Assembly: GCF_031582965.1 (NCBI RefSeq)
Contig: NZ_CP134049.1
Coordinates: forward strand, 1,240,001-1,304,000
DNA from: Bacillus sp. NEB1478
GTDB lineage: Bacteria; Bacillota; Bacilli; Bacillales; Fictibacillaceae
Direction of reading: 5' to 3'
DNA: 64,000 nucleotides
In this document: positions 39,042 to 49,498 of the stretch, piece by piece
How positions within the stretch are numbered: the first letter of the stretch is position 1
How the letters are laid out: each line of letters opens with the position of its first letter
Translations under genes and position numbers: made by a program
Notes under the pieces: generated by a model
Database searches by the model: none
Told to the model about the DNA's origin: nothing
The model's input: only the letters and a program-made list of their open reading frames with translations

Positions 39042-40025
39042 ATGACACACGAAAAATTATTCGATGCGATGGAGACGGTTTCAAAGATTGCCCATCGAAC
39101 TCCCTTTAAACAATCATCAACTTTGAACAAATGGACGGGCGGGAAAGTTTTTATGAAGCTTGAAAACCTTCAGAAAACAGGTTCGTTTAAATTAAGGGGA
39201 GCTTATTATAAAGTGTCGAACCTGAATATGATCGAAGCAAAAAAAGATGTGATAGCTGCTTCAGCAGGAAATCATGCCCAAGGATTAGCTCTATCTTGCA
39301 GTTTAAGTGGTATAAAATCAAAAATATTCATGCCGAAAAGTGCACCCATGCCAAAGATTGAAGCAGTTAAATCTTATGGAGCGGAAGTTGTTTTAGAAGG
39401 TGAGAACTATCAGGCTGCATATGAAGCGGCAAGAAAAGAAGAACAAAGAAACGGCGGAGTTTTTGTTCATGCGTTCGATGACCCTGATGTAATTGCTGGA
39501 CAAAGTACCGTTGCTTTGGAGATGCTGCAGCAAAATCCCGACCTCCAAACAATAGTTGTTCCTGTTGGCGGCGGCGGGCTTTTAGCAGGAATTTCCCTAG
39601 CGGTTAAAATGATACGGCCGGATATACGTGTTGTAGGTGTTCAATCCGCCAATGCAAGTGCTGTTGTACAAGGTTTTACGGGGAATTCGAAAACGGCATT
39701 AACGAGATGTTCCACTATCGCTGATGGAATAGCAGTTGTTAAACCAGGTGAACTCACAGTACCGATCATCTCAAAATATGTAGATGAAATGGTTACCGTT
39801 ACTGAAGAACAAATTGCTTTTGCAATGATGTTTATGCTAGAACGTGAAAAAATGGTTGTAGAAGGTGCTGGTGCAGCAAGTTTGGCAGCCGTATTATTCC
39901 ATCGTAATTTAGCTGTTGATCAATCTGTTGGGCTTATTATTAGCGGAGGGAATGTTGATCCGCAAAAATGGTCATTTTATAAAGAAATGGCCGATAAATT
40001 AAATGTCATGAAACGGATTAGCTAA
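39042..40025 (+). CDS. ilvA: Threonine ammonia-lyase, short form without regulatory domain
   Basis: A 327-residue fold-type II PLP enzyme. The PLP lysine is in [13 protein letters not shown] (Lys50) and the phosphate loop is [13 protein letters not shown]. It converts threonine to 2-oxobutyrate, the isoleucine precursor. The length corresponds to the catalytic domain only: the C-terminal ACT-like regulatory domain of B. subtilis IlvA (about 420 residues) is absent. Its place at the end of the operon supports a biosynthetic role; a serine/threonine dehydratase of TdcB type is the alternative. The ribosome binding site (GGGAA) is weak. Confidence 0.85.
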   Translation: MTHEKLFDAMETVSKIAHRTPFKQSSTLNKWTGGKVFMKLENLQKTGSFKLRGAYYKVSNLNMIEAKKDVIAASAGNHAQGLALSCSLSGIKSKIFMPKSAPMPKIEAVKSYGAEVVLEGENYQAAYEAARKEEQRNGGVFVHAFDDPDVIAGQSTVALEMLQQNPDLQTIVVPVGGGGLLAGISLAVKMIRPDIRVVGVQSANASAVVQGFTGNSKTALTRCSTIADGIAVVKPGELTVPIISKYVDEMVTVTEEQIAFAMMFMLEREKMVVEGAGAASLAAVLFHRNLAVDQSVGLIISGGNVDPQKWSFYKEMADKLNVMKRIS

Positions 40026-40029
40026 GGAT

Positions 40030-40078
40030 TCTAGAGGCTTATAGAAGAGATTTAAAGTTCTTCTATGAGCTTTTTTTG
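40030..40078 (+). terminator. Terminator of the ilv-leu operon
   Basis: GGCT-ATAGAAGA pairs with TTCTTCTAT-AGC and is followed by TTTTTTT. Confidence 0.8.
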
Positions 40079-40157
40079 TGCCTTTCGAGGTTTCTTGTGT
40101 TCCTATGTTTAAACTGATATTCTTTATTCAAACGGAATAGGGAAACGGAGCGTTGTG

Positions 40158-41171
40158 ATGACTAACGAAAAAGAAAACAAAAACAATATCATTCGGTTTC
40201 CAAATCTATCGGGTCGGCTGCTTGAAAAAGGTATGGATTCACTAAAAAACAAACAGTTTGAAGAAGCTTTGTCTTGTTTTGAACAATTGCTTCACTCTGA
40301 ACCCATGCATTCTCAAGGGAACCTTGGACTTGTTTTGAGTCTAGTGGAACTTGGCAGATTAAAGGAAGCAAAAATACGGTGTGACAGAATGCTTAAAGAA
40401 GGTATAGGCGAATACTACGATGTTCTGCAAATCTATTTAAGTATCCTTGTGCAGTTATCTGAATACATAACAGTCGTTTCGGTAATAGAAGCAGTATTGG
40501 AAGAACAGAAAATACCTGCTGATCGGGCAGAAACATTTTTTCAGCTTCTGCAGTTCAGCAGAAAAGTAATTGAGCAAGAGGGTGTACCAGAAGTTAAAAA
40601 TTATCCTAAAGAGGAAATTTCTTATGAAAATCCAAACTTTTCTTCATTAAAAGAAATGCTTTCAAGTGACCGGGCTGATTTACAATGGATGGCAGTTCAG
40701 CAGTTGAAAAAGCTGGGTATGGAGCTGACTGTTCCGTTATTTGAATCCTTTTTAATTGATGAAACGAAGCACCCTGCTGTAAAAAGTTTAATTCTTCAAT
40801 ATTTAAAAGAAAACCATATTGATAAAACGGTTCGTCTCGAAAAACATGGTCAAGTTGAAGATGTTGTAATTTCTGAACTGGACGAATGGAATGAAGCGCC
40901 TTTTTATATAGAAGTAAAAAAGCTCATTCAAGATGAATTAGAGCAGGATAATCCTTCTTTACTAGATATCGCACTGGCTGTTTGGAAAGATTACACTTTG
41001 TCAATTTATCCATTTTTACCCCAGCCGGAAAATAAAGTGCTTTGGACTGAGGCTGCGATTATAGCAGCATCTGACCTATGCGGGATGGATGATGATTATG
41101 ACTTGCAAGACCCAGATCTGCAAAAAGCAGTAAACCTTCTTATTGAGTTAGAACGCATTTATTTACAGTGA
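40158..41171 (+). CDS. ysoA: Tetratricopeptide-repeat protein (YsoA type)
   Basis: A 337-residue protein with TPR-like helical pairs at about residues 20-130 (KGMDSLKNKQFEEALSCFEQ, followed by GNLGLVLSLVELGRLKEAKI). The C-terminal half is acidic and helical, without a catalytic motif I recognise. Position between leuD/ilvA and tig matches ysoA in B. subtilis. Function is unknown; TPR repeats suggest protein binding. ACGGAG favours the ATG at 40158 over the GTG at 40155. Confidence 0.8.
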   Translation: MTNEKENKNNIIRFPNLSGRLLEKGMDSLKNKQFEEALSCFEQLLHSEPMHSQGNLGLVLSLVELGRLKEAKIRCDRMLKEGIGEYYDVLQIYLSILVQLSEYITVVSVIEAVLEEQKIPADRAETFFQLLQFSRKVIEQEGVPEVKNYPKEEISYENPNFSSLKEMLSSDRADLQWMAVQQLKKLGMELTVPLFESFLIDETKHPAVKSLILQYLKENHIDKTVRLEKHGQVEDVVISELDEWNEAPFYIEVKKLIQDELEQDNPSLLDIALAVWKDYTLSIYPFLPQPENKVLWTEAAIIAASDLCGMDDDYDLQDPDLQKAVNLLIELERIYLQ

Positions 41172-41194
41172 TTGTTAGAAAGTGATGTAACTTG

Positions 41195-41222
41195 TTGAAA
41201 TACACAATGTCTATGCTATAAT
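41195..41222 (+). promoter_or_regulatory. SigA promoter of tig
   Basis: TTGAAA (41195-41200), 16 nt, TATAAT (41217-41222), preceded by TGC, an extended -10. Confidence 0.75.
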
Positions 41223-41280
41223 GGAATGGTTGTAATCTATATGATATTTATAGGAAATACCGATGTTGGAGGGAACATTC

Positions 41281-42573
41281 ATGAGTGCAAAATGGGAAAA
41301 GTTAGAAGGTAATCAAGGTGTCTTAACTGTTGAAGTTGAGGCTTCTGAAGTAGATACAGCTCTAGATCAAGCTTTCAAAAAGGTTGTTAAACAAGTTAAC
41401 GTACCAGGATTCCGTAAAGGGAAAATGCCGCGCCGACTTTTTGAACAACGTTTTGGTGTAGAGTCACTTTATCAAGATGCTCTTGATATTCTTCTGCCAA
41501 AAGCTTACGGAGATGCAATTGAAGAAACAGGAATTGAACCTGTTGACCGTCCGGAAGTTGACGTTGAAAAAATGGAACAAGGCAGCAACCTTGTTTTCAC
41601 AGCAAAAGTAATTGTTAAGCCAGAAGTAAAGCTTGGCGACTACAAAGGTCTTGAAGTTGAAAAAGTAGAAACAGAAGTTACTGATGAAGATGTTCAAAAC
41701 GAACTTACTCGTTTGCAAGAACAACAAGCTGAATTAGTAGTTAAAGAAGATGGCGCTATAGAAAACGGCGACACTGTTAACATCGACTTTGAAGGATTTG
41801 TTGATGGAGAAGCATTCGAAGGCGGAAAAGCTGAGAACTATTCTCTTGAAATCGGTTCTGGTTCTTTCATCCCTGGATTTGAAGAACAGCTTGTTGGTGA
41901 AAACGCTGGAGCGGAAAAAGACGTAAACGTTTCTTTCCCTGAAGAATATCACGCAGAAGAACTTGCTGGTAAACCTGCAGTATTCAAAGTGAAAATTCAT
42001 GACATCAAGTCTAAGCAGCTTCCTGAACTTAACGATGAGTTCGCTAAAGAAGCTGAAGGTGATGCAGAAACTCTTGAAGACTTGAAAAATGAATTGCGTA
42101 CAAAGCTTGAAGAAAGCAAAAAGCAAGAAGCTGAAAACGCGACTCGCGAAACTGTAATTGAAAAAGCTTCTGAAAATGCTGAAATTGAAATTCCTGAAGC
42201 AATGGTTAATACGGAACTTGACCGTATGATCCAAGAATTTGGGCAACGTCTTCAAATGCAAGGTATGAACTTAGATCTTTATTACCAGTTCTCTGGAACA
42301 AGCGAAGAAGCTCTTCGTGAACAGATGAAAGAGGATGCTAATAAGCGCGTTCGTACAAATCTTGTACTAGAAGCTATTGTTGAAGCAGAAAACATCGAAG
42401 TTTCAGAAGAAGAAATTGATGCTGAACTTAATAAAATGGCTGAAATGTACCAAATGGACGTTGAACAAATTAAGCAAATGCTTGCAATGCAAGGTGGAAA
42501 CAGTGCTGTAGCGTCAGATATAAAAGTACGTAAAGCGATTGAATTTCTTGTTGATAACAGCAAAACTGTTTAA
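41281..42573 (+). CDS. tig: Trigger factor (ribosome-associated chaperone)
   Basis: A 430-residue trigger factor. The N-terminal ribosome-binding domain has [19 protein letters not shown] (GFRxGxxP signature). The central FKBP-type prolyl isomerase is at about 150-245 ([31 protein letters not shown]), and the C-terminal arms are helical and acidic. GGAGGG before the ATG at 41281 rules out the 41263 start. Confidence 0.96.
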   Translation: MSAKWEKLEGNQGVLTVEVEASEVDTALDQAFKKVVKQVNVPGFRKGKMPRRLFEQRFGVESLYQDALDILLPKAYGDAIEETGIEPVDRPEVDVEKMEQGSNLVFTAKVIVKPEVKLGDYKGLEVEKVETEVTDEDVQNELTRLQEQQAELVVKEDGAIENGDTVNIDFEGFVDGEAFEGGKAENYSLEIGSGSFIPGFEEQLVGENAGAEKDVNVSFPEEYHAEELAGKPAVFKVKIHDIKSKQLPELNDEFAKEAEGDAETLEDLKNELRTKLEESKKQEAENATRETVIEKASENAEIEIPEAMVNTELDRMIQEFGQRLQMQGMNLDLYYQFSGTSEEALREQMKEDANKRVRTNLVLEAIVEAENIEVSEEEIDAELNKMAEMYQMDVEQIKQMLAMQGGNSAVASDIKVRKAIEFLVDNSKTV

Positions 42574-42600
42574 ATCTGCAAAATAGAATGTCAATAAATG

Positions 42601-42638
42601 AGACAAGGCGCGATTTCTTTTTATCGTGCCTTGTTTTG
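42601..42638 (+). terminator. Terminator of tig
   Basis: ACAAGGC-CGAT, T-rich loop, ATCG-GCCTTGTTTT. The remaining gap to clpX (42639-42906) holds an extended -10 TGATACAAT at 42781-42789 and a hairpin at 42836-42867. Confidence 0.85.
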
Positions 42639-42780
42639 CAATATACATAAATTTTGTTTAGGTAATTTTTCCTGCTCTTTGAATAATAGGTTTTAAAACT
42701 GGCAGGAATGTTCATACTTATATAGAACCAGACCATACATATTTAATAAGAGTTATTATTTCCGTTTTATGAGGGAAGTG

Positions 42781-42789
42781 TGATACAAT
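42781..42789 (+). promoter_or_regulatory. Candidate extended -10 of clpX
   Basis: TGATACAAT is a good extended -10; the -35 region (TTCCGT-like) is poor. The leader would be about 110 nt. Confidence 0.4.
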
Positions 42790-42906
42790 CCATAATAATC
42801 AACGGAATGCTTAAGTAGTAGAAATAAAAATATAAGACCTCAATTTGTTAATAATTGAAAACAGGTCAAGCGTTTCATCCATATTATTGTTTTAGGGGTG
42901 ATATCA

Positions 42907-44178
42907 TTGTTTAAATTTAATGATGAAAAAGGGCAATTAAAATGTTCGTTCTGTGGTAAAACACAAGATCAAGTAAGAAAACTGGTTGCCGGACCAGGTG
43001 TATATATTTGTGATGAGTGTATTGAGCTCTGTACGGAAATTGTTGAAGAAGAGCTTGGTACAGAAGAAGATGTAGAATTAAAAGAAGTACCGAAACCAGT
43101 TGAGATCCGTAAGATTCTTGATGAGTATGTTATTGGTCAGGATCAAGCAAAGAAATCTCTATCTGTTGCGGTATATAATCACTACAAACGTATTAACTCA
43201 TCTCAAAAATCTGATGAAGTTGAGCTGGCGAAAAGTAATATTGCCATGATAGGGCCGACTGGAAGCGGTAAAACATTGCTTGCTCAAACATTGGCGCGTA
43301 TTTTGAACGTTCCATTTGCGATCGCTGATGCTACTTCATTAACTGAAGCGGGATATGTCGGGGAAGACGTAGAGAACATTTTACTTAAACTTATCCAGTC
43401 TGCTGATTATGATGTTGAAAAAGCAGAAAAAGGAATCATCTATATTGATGAGATTGATAAGATTGCACGGAAATCTGAAAATCCATCAATCACAAGAGAT
43501 GTATCAGGTGAAGGTGTGCAGCAAGCCCTTCTGAAAATTTTAGAAGGAACTGTTGCAAGTGTACCTCCACAAGGGGGAAGAAAACACCCTCATCAGGAGT
43601 TCATCCAGATTGATACGACAAATATCTTATTCATTTGTGGTGGGGCATTTGATGGAATTGAACAAATTATCAAACGCCGTCTCGGGAAAAAAGTAATTGG
43701 ATTCAGTAATGATTCCAAACAGGCAGAATTAAAAGCCGGAGAATATTTATCCAAAGTTCTTCCAGAAGATCTTCTTCGTTTTGGATTAATTCCAGAGTTT
43801 ATCGGTCGTTTGCCGGTAATCTCTAACCTAAATACTTTAGATGAAGATGCATTGATTGAAATTTTAACTAAACCAAAGAATGCATTGGTTAAGCAATATC
43901 AAAAGCTATTAGATATCGATGGAGTTGAGTTGGAATTTACGGAAGAAGCGCTCCGTGAAATTTCATCCCAAGCAATCGAGCGTAAAACGGGTGCTCGTGG
44001 ACTTCGTTCAATTATTGAGGGCGTTATGCTTGATGTTATGTTTGATCTGCCTTCACGTGATGATGTTGTAAAGTGTATCATTACAAAAGAAACGATTTCA
44101 GACAAGGTTCCGCCAAAATTGGAGCTTGAAGATGGTACGGTTATAGAGAATAAAGAAACTCCAAAAGAGAGTGCTTAA
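42907..44178 (+). CDS. clpX: ClpXP protease ATPase subunit ClpX
   Basis: A 423-residue AAA+ unfoldase partner of ClpP. The N-terminal zinc-binding domain has CSFCGKT and [10 protein letters not shown] (four cysteines). Walker A is [10 protein letters not shown], Walker [13 protein letters not shown], the RKH loop lies near GGRKHPH, and sensor 2 is [11 protein letters not shown]. The open frame starts at a GTG at 42898, but the TTG at 42907 gives [18 protein letters not shown], the usual ClpX start. AGGGGTGAT serves it. Confidence 0.95.
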   Translation: MFKFNDEKGQLKCSFCGKTQDQVRKLVAGPGVYICDECIELCTEIVEEELGTEEDVELKEVPKPVEIRKILDEYVIGQDQAKKSLSVAVYNHYKRINSSQKSDEVELAKSNIAMIGPTGSGKTLLAQTLARILNVPFAIADATSLTEAGYVGEDVENILLKLIQSADYDVEKAEKGIIYIDEIDKIARKSENPSITRDVSGEGVQQALLKILEGTVASVPPQGGRKHPHQEFIQIDTTNILFICGGAFDGIEQIIKRRLGKKVIGFSNDSKQAELKAGEYLSKVLPEDLLRFGLIPEFIGRLPVISNLNTLDEDALIEILTKPKNALVKQYQKLLDIDGVELEFTEEALREISSQAIERKTGARGLRSIIEGVMLDVMFDLPSRDDVVKCIITKETISDKVPPKLELEDGTVIENKETPKESA

Positions 44179-44186
44179 AAGATGGA

Positions 44187-44219
44187 GACCTGAAAGCTGC
44201 GGCTTTCGGGTTTTTTTGT
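44187..44219 (+). terminator. Terminator of clpX
   Basis: ACCTGAAAGC, TGC, GGCTTTCGGGTTTTTTT. Confidence 0.88.
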
Positions 44220-44226
44220 TCGTTCC

Positions 44227-44465
44227 GTTCTTTTCTAAAAGATTGTTGCTTACGAATATTTTTTCTTCATTGACAGTTGATTGGAGTGGAAGGTGCGAGA
44301 CTCCTCGAAAATGAAAATCACATTTTCTTTGTGCGATGTTTCGCTGCCGAAGCCTTCCTTATCCTACCGGAAAGGCTGGCAGGCGAGACACTTAAAAGTG
44401 AAACGTCCGAATGTGGCTCACCGCCTGTCCCGTGGAAAGCGAGCAACCTGGCACGGAAATCAGCT
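44227..44465. repeat. Degenerate dispersed repeat, copy 2 (longest)
   Basis: Starts GTTCTTTTCTAAAAGATTG, continues TTGACAGTTGATTGGAGTGG and AAGGTGCGAGACTCC, and ends GTGGCTCACCGCCTGTCCCG, TGGAAAGCGAGCAACCTGG and CACGGAAATCAGC. This resembles intergenic repeats I recall from other Bacillaceae genomes (GGTGCGAGACTCCTGCGG ... GGAAAGCGAG). It fills much of the clpX-lonB gap. Two short open frames across it look like chance. Confidence 0.7.
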
Positions 44466-44498
44466 ACTTTCAAAAGAAATTGTCGAAATATGCAGAAA

Positions 44499-44590
44499 GA
44501 CGCAATTCCTATCTATTTAGACTCAATTCTTAGAAATGGGACTCAATTAAGCATGAAGCAGACCCAATTATTTCAAAATAGACTCAATAA
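44499..44590. repeat. Periodic word array D (five GACnCAATW words)
   Basis: GACGCAATT (44499), GACTCAATT (44520), GACTCAATT (44540), GACCCAATT (44561) and GACTCAATA (44581). Spacings are 21, 20, 21 and 20 nt. The roughly 11-nt spacers share no sequence. It lies directly after the dispersed repeat, ahead of the lonB promoter. Confidence 0.7.
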
Positions 44591-44687
44591 ACAGAATGAA
44601 GCATGCCCATCACAATAAAACGTCTTCATTTGATACCGTTATCCTACAAGCGAAGCATTTATTCACCAAACTTCATTGAAATAAACC

Positions 44688-44717
44688 GTTTAGGTCATCA
44701 ACTCCCCGGAGATACTA
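44688..44717 (+). promoter_or_regulatory. SigF-type promoter of lonB
   Basis: GTTTA (44688-44692), 15 nt, GGAGATACTA (44708-44717). The -10 fits the SigF consensus GGnRAnAMTW exactly and the -35 GYRTA at four of five. lonB is a forespore SigF gene in B. subtilis. Confidence 0.65.
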
Positions 44718-44751
44718 TGGGTATCACTACATATGTACCGGGAGGAAAATC

Positions 44752-46419
44752 ATGAACTGGACAGGAATCGCGTTACTCATTCAATTGTTTTTTGGGATTG
44801 TCATCGGTTTGTATTTTTGGAACTTGCTAAGAAATCAGCGATCTCAAAAAGTAAGTGTGGATAAAGAATCGAGAAAGGAGATGGAACAGTTAAGAAGGCT
44901 TCGTTCTATTTCTCTATCAGAACCTTTATCTGAGCGGGTGCGCCCCGGAAAATTTGAAGATATAATTGGTCAGGAAGACGGAATTAAAGCATTGAAAGCG
45001 GCATTATGCGGTCCAAATCCGCAGCATGTTATCATTTACGGTCCTCCTGGAGTTGGGAAAACAGCTGCAGCACGGCTCGTATTAGAAGAAGCGAAAAGAA
45101 ATCGAACTTCTCCTTTTCGATCAACAGCTGTATTTGTGGAGCTGGATGCTACAACGGCACGTTTTGATGAGCGCGGAATTGCAGATCCCTTGATTGGATC
45201 AGTCCATGACCCGATCTATCAAGGAGCTGGAGCGATGGGGCAGGCAGGAATTCCACAGCCTAAACAAGGGGCTGTAACAAATGCACATGGCGGTGTCTTA
45301 TTTATAGATGAAATTGGTGAGCTTCATCCTATTCAAATGAATAAACTTTTAAAAGTATTAGAAGATAGAAAAGTTTTTCTGGAAAGTGCTTATTACTCAG
45401 AAGAAAACGCAAATATACCGCATCATATTCATGATATATTTCAAAATGGACTTCCAGCAGATTTTCGCATGATTGGTGCCACCACAAGAATGCCGGAAGA
45501 AATTCCGCCTGCCATTCGATCAAGATGTCTGGAAGTGTTTTTTAGAGAACTTCAGCCTGCTGAGGTTGAACTGATAGCCAAAAGAGCCGCTGATAAAATT
45601 CAGCTCAATATTGATGAAGAGTCTGTGAAATATATGGCTCAATATGCTAAGAATGGCCGTGAAGCTGTTAATATGATTCAAATTGCAGCAGGCACGGCAA
45701 TAACAGAAGACCGAAAAACAATTACAAAGGCCGATGTAGAATGGGTTACCTATTCAAGCCGGATGACACCAAGACCTGAAAGAAAAATCGGCAGTAAACC
45801 AAAAATTGGATTAGTGAACGGATTAGCTGTTTATGGACCTACAAGCGGAGCCTTATTAGAAATTGAAACTACGGTTCTCCCTGCAAAAAAACAAGGAACA
45901 ATTACGATAACCGGAATTGCCGAAGAAGAGAGTATTGGTAATCAAGCAAAATCAATACGAAGAAAAAGTATGGCAAAAGGATCTGTTGAAAATGTAATTA
46001 CTGTTCTTCGGTATATGGGTGTTGACGCTTCTAATTATGATATACACGTGAACTTTCCTGGGGGCGGTCCGGTAGACGGTCCATCTGCAGGAATTGCTAT
46101 CGCATCGTCCATTTACTCAGCCATTCATAAAATTCGTGTGGATCACGAAATAGCGATGACTGGTGAGATCAGTATTCATGGAAAAGTGAAGCCAGTTGGC
46201 GGAGTGATGGCTAAAGTATTAGCGGCAAAAGATGCTGGTGCAAAACGTGTTTTAATTCCATTTGAAAACAACCAAAAGATCTTTGAAGAAATAACGGATA
46301 TTGAAGTAATTCCTGTGAAAAAACTTGCAGAAGTGTTTCAATATGTATTTTTAGATGAGGCGGAAGATAAATCAATACCTGCCTCTGCAGCTGTCAACTC
46401 CCCTCCTTCTTCTGTTTAA
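44752..46419 (+). CDS. lonB: ATP-dependent protease LonB
   Basis: A 555-residue membrane-anchored Lon-like protease. One N-terminal transmembrane helix at about 5-24 (IALLIQLFFGIVIGLYF) is followed by an AAA+ domain with Walker [11 protein letters not shown] and Walker B VLFIDEIGELHP. The C-terminal Lon proteolytic domain has the serine in DGPSAGIAIASSI (Ser445) and the partner lysine downstream in PVGGVMAKVLAAKDAGAKR. The N-terminal substrate domain of LonA is missing, as normal for LonB. Directly upstream of lonA, as in B. subtilis. Confidence 0.94.
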   Translation: MNWTGIALLIQLFFGIVIGLYFWNLLRNQRSQKVSVDKESRKEMEQLRRLRSISLSEPLSERVRPGKFEDIIGQEDGIKALKAALCGPNPQHVIIYGPPGVGKTAAARLVLEEAKRNRTSPFRSTAVFVELDATTARFDERGIADPLIGSVHDPIYQGAGAMGQAGIPQPKQGAVTNAHGGVLFIDEIGELHPIQMNKLLKVLEDRKVFLESAYYSEENANIPHHIHDIFQNGLPADFRMIGATTRMPEEIPPAIRSRCLEVFFRELQPAEVELIAKRAADKIQLNIDEESVKYMAQYAKNGREAVNMIQIAAGTAITEDRKTITKADVEWVTYSSRMTPRPERKIGSKPKIGLVNGLAVYGPTSGALLEIETTVLPAKKQGTITITGIAEEESIGNQAKSIRRKSMAKGSVENVITVLRYMGVDASNYDIHVNFPGGGPVDGPSAGIAIASSIYSAIHKIRVDHEIAMTGEISIHGKVKPVGGVMAKVLAAKDAGAKRVLIPFENNQKIFEEITDIEVIPVKKLAEVFQYVFLDEAEDKSIPASAAVNSPPSSV

Positions 46420-46445
46420 GGAGAAGCAGGGGGTTTCTTTTTGTT
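46397..46445 (+). terminator. Terminator overlapping the lonB stop
   Basis: CCCCT-CTTCT pairs with AGAAG-AGGGG around the TAA, then GTTTCTTTTTG. Confidence 0.7.
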
Positions 46446-46576
46446 TATTGCTTTTTAAATTAAGAAAGTTAGGGTAAGTAACTAACATTAGACAAACGTA
46501 AGCATTATCGGTAGAATTGTACAAAGACTATGCATATATTTAATGATTACATAGCAGTTTTCGGAGGTGTTTTTTT

Positions 46577-48895
46577 ATGGGGGAAAAAAGAGTTCTTCCG
46601 CTCCTCCCTCTACGCGGATTATTAGTTTATCCGACAATGGTACTTCATTTGGATGTTGGAAGAGAGAAATCAATTCAAGCTTTAGAAAAAGTAATGCTTG
46701 ATGATCAAATGATTTTTTTATCGACTCAAAAAGAGGTATCTATTGAAGATCCGGGTCAAGAGGAAATTTACAGTGTAGGGACATTATCAAAAGTCAATCA
46801 AATGCTTAAATTACCAAATGGCACAATACGCGTTTTAGTAGAAGGAATACAACGAGGCGAAATAACGTCATTTATTGATGAAAAAACGCACGTTGAAGTG
46901 GAGATAGAGCTAACAGAAGAAGTTGAAAACAAAGAAGCAGAGACTGAAGCGTTAATGCGGGCTGTATTAGCACAATTTGAACAATACATAAATCTGTCCA
47001 AAAAAGTTACGCCTGAAACATTGGCTTCTGTTCAGGATATTTCTGAACCGGGACGGCTAGCAGATGTTATCTCATCACATCTTTCCCTTAAGATTAAAGA
47101 TAAACAAGAAATTTTGGAAATTTTTGATGTGAAGGGTAGACTGGAACACCTGCTTGCTATTTTGAACAACGAAAAAGAAGTGCTAGGACTCGAAAAGAAG
47201 ATTGGTCAGCGTGTAAAAAAGGCAATGGAAAAAACGCAAAAAGAATATTATTTGCGTGAACAAATGAAGGCCATACAAAAAGAGCTTGGTGATAAAGAAG
47301 GCAAAACAGGAGAAGTCAGCTCTTTAAAAGATCGTATTGAAGCCTCAGATATGCCAGAAAATATTATGGAAATAGCTCGCAAAGAACTAGACCGCTATGA
47401 AAAGATGCCTAATTCTTCTGCTGAAAGTTCAGTGATTCGTACATATATCGAATGGCTAGTTAATTTGCCGTGGAAACAGGAAACGGTTGATAACCTGGAT
47501 ATTTCGAATGCTGAGACAGTGCTGAATGAAGATCATTATGGACTTGAGAAAGTTAAGGATCGGGTTCTAGAATACTTAGCTGTTCAAAAGTTAACGAATT
47601 CCCTAAAAGGACCGATTCTTTGTTTAGTGGGACCTCCGGGTGTTGGTAAAACATCATTAGCACGTTCAATCGCTCGTGCGATAGGAAGAAACTTTGTCCG
47701 AATCTCATTAGGCGGAGTTAGAGATGAAGCCGAAATAAGAGGGCATAGAAGAACTTATGTAGGCGCAATGCCAGGACGTCTCATTCAAGGGATGAAGAAG
47801 GCAGGTACTGTGAATCCTGTATTCTTATTGGATGAAATTGATAAGATGTCCAGTGATTTTAGAGGAGATCCATCCTCAGCAATGCTGGAAGTGCTTGATC
47901 CTGAACAAAACAGTAATTTTAGTGATCATTATATCGAAGAGCCGTATGACTTATCCAAAGTCATGTTTGTTACTACAGCTAACTCTCTTTCTACAATTCC
48001 TGGACCGCTTCTAGATCGTATGGAAGTCATCTCGATTGCGGGTTATACAGAGGTAGAAAAGCTTCATATTTCTCGTAATCACTTAATTCCAAAGCAATTA
48101 AAAGAACACGGTCTAAAGAAAAGCCAAATTCAGTTTAAAGATGACTGTATCTTGAAACTTGTTCGCAATTATACGCGTGAAGCGGGAGTGCGTAACCTGG
48201 AGCGCCAAATTGCAGGATTATGCAGAAAAGCGGCAAAACAGATAGTCTCAACAGATAAGAAGAAAGTAATCTTCACAGCAAAAAATCTAGAAGAATTCCT
48301 AGGCAAACCCCGTTTCCGATACGGCCAGGCAGAGCTGGAAGATCAAATCGGAGCTGCAACAGGTCTAGCCTATACGACAGCAGGCGGTGATACACTCTCT
48401 ATTGAAGTGGCATTATCACCGGGGAAAGGGAAACTGATCTTAACAGGAAAGTTAGGAGATGTTATGAAGGAATCGGCACAAGCTGCTCTAAGTTATGTGC
48501 GGACAAAAGTAGAAGATTTAGGCATTAACCCTGACTTTTACGAGAAAACGGATATTCATATTCATGTTCCAGAAGGAGCTACACCAAAAGATGGTCCTTC
48601 AGCCGGTATTACAATCGCAACGGCGCTTGTATCTGCATTAACTAAAAGACCGGTAAAACGTGATGTAGGGATGACTGGTGAAATTACATTAAGAGGCCGT
48701 GTATTGCCAATTGGCGGTTTGAAAGAAAAATCATTAAGCGCTCATCGTGCTGGGATAAAAACAATTATCTTGCCAAAAGAGAACGAGAAGGACATTGAGG
48801 AAATTCCTGAAACTGTTAAGGAAGGCCTTTCATTTATCCTGGTATCCCATCTAGATGAAGTGTTAAAAGTTGCATTAGCAGGTGATCAAAAGTGA
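46577..48895 (+). CDS. lonA: ATP-dependent protease LonA
   Basis: A 772-residue cytosolic Lon protease. The N-terminal substrate-binding domain (about 8-200) starts [13 protein letters not shown]. The AAA+ domain has Walker [19 protein letters not shown] and Walker [11 protein letters not shown]. The proteolytic domain has [18 protein letters not shown] (Ser675) and the lysine in [22 protein letters not shown] precedes the ATG. The stop overlaps ysxC (GTGA). Confidence 0.96.
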   Translation: MGEKRVLPLLPLRGLLVYPTMVLHLDVGREKSIQALEKVMLDDQMIFLSTQKEVSIEDPGQEEIYSVGTLSKVNQMLKLPNGTIRVLVEGIQRGEITSFIDEKTHVEVEIELTEEVENKEAETEALMRAVLAQFEQYINLSKKVTPETLASVQDISEPGRLADVISSHLSLKIKDKQEILEIFDVKGRLEHLLAILNNEKEVLGLEKKIGQRVKKAMEKTQKEYYLREQMKAIQKELGDKEGKTGEVSSLKDRIEASDMPENIMEIARKELDRYEKMPNSSAESSVIRTYIEWLVNLPWKQETVDNLDISNAETVLNEDHYGLEKVKDRVLEYLAVQKLTNSLKGPILCLVGPPGVGKTSLARSIARAIGRNFVRISLGGVRDEAEIRGHRRTYVGAMPGRLIQGMKKAGTVNPVFLLDEIDKMSSDFRGDPSSAMLEVLDPEQNSNFSDHYIEEPYDLSKVMFVTTANSLSTIPGPLLDRMEVISIAGYTEVEKLHISRNHLIPKQLKEHGLKKSQIQFKDDCILKLVRNYTREAGVRNLERQIAGLCRKAAKQIVSTDKKKVIFTAKNLEEFLGKPRFRYGQAELEDQIGAATGLAYTTAGGDTLSIEVALSPGKGKLILTGKLGDVMKESAQAALSYVRTKVEDLGINPDFYEKTDIHIHVPEGATPKDGPSAGITIATALVSALTKRPVKRDVGMTGEITLRGRVLPIGGLKEKSLSAHRAGIKTIILPKENEKDIEEIPETVKEGLSFILVSHLDEVLKVALAGDQK

Positions 48896-49482
48896 AAATA
48901 AATACAGCTGAGATTGTAATATCAGCCGTGGGGCCGAAACAATATCCGGAAGGCAATCTTCCGGAAATTGCCCTAGCAGGGCGGTCTAATGTCGGGAAAT
49001 CTTCTTTTATAAATAAAATGATTCATCGTAAAAATTTAGCGAGAACATCCTCTAAGCCAGGAAAAACGCAGACTCTGAATTTTTATATCTTAAATGACAC
49101 GTTTCATTTTGTGGATGTACCAGGTTATGGCTTCGCAAAAGTGTCTAAATCAGAAAGAGAAGCTTGGGGAAAAATGATCGAGGAATATCTTGTTGAACGT
49201 GACCAGCTAAAAGCGGTTGTTCAGCTCGTTGATCTAAGACATGCGCCTTCCAAAGATGATTGTTTAATGTATGACTGGCTGAAGTATCATGAACTTCCCG
49301 TAATTATCGTGGCAACGAAAAGCGATAAGATCCCTAAAGGAAAATGGGATAAACATAAGAAAGTCGTTAAAGAAACATTAAACATGCATCCAGATGATAA
49401 GCTGATTCTCTTTTCCTCTGAGACAGGTCAAGGAAAAGAAGAAGCCTGGAAAGTAATTGACTCATATCTCTTCAACAAGTAA
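48892..49482 (+). CDS. ysxC: Ribosome biogenesis GTPase YsxC/EngB
   Basis: A 196-residue TrmE-Era-like GTPase needed for 50S subunit assembly. G1 is [11 protein letters not shown]3 DVPGYGFAK, and G4 TKSDK. The GTG start overlaps the lonA stop by 4 nt, so the genes are translationally coupled as in B. subtilis. Confidence 0.96.
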   Translation: MKINTAEIVISAVGPKQYPEGNLPEIALAGRSNVGKSSFINKMIHRKNLARTSSKPGKTQTLNFYILNDTFHFVDVPGYGFAKVSKSEREAWGKMIEEYLVERDQLKAVVQLVDLRHAPSKDDCLMYDWLKYHELPVIIVATKSDKIPKGKWDKHKKVVKETLNMHPDDKLILFSSETGQGKEEAWKVIDSYLFNK

Positions 49483-49498
49483 AAAATAAATATTTTCA

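Noticed and set aside
44277..44618. Two overlapping open frames (113 and 79 codons) between clpX and lonB
   Set aside because: They run over the dispersed repeat and the word array, have no ribosome binding site and no protein-like pattern.
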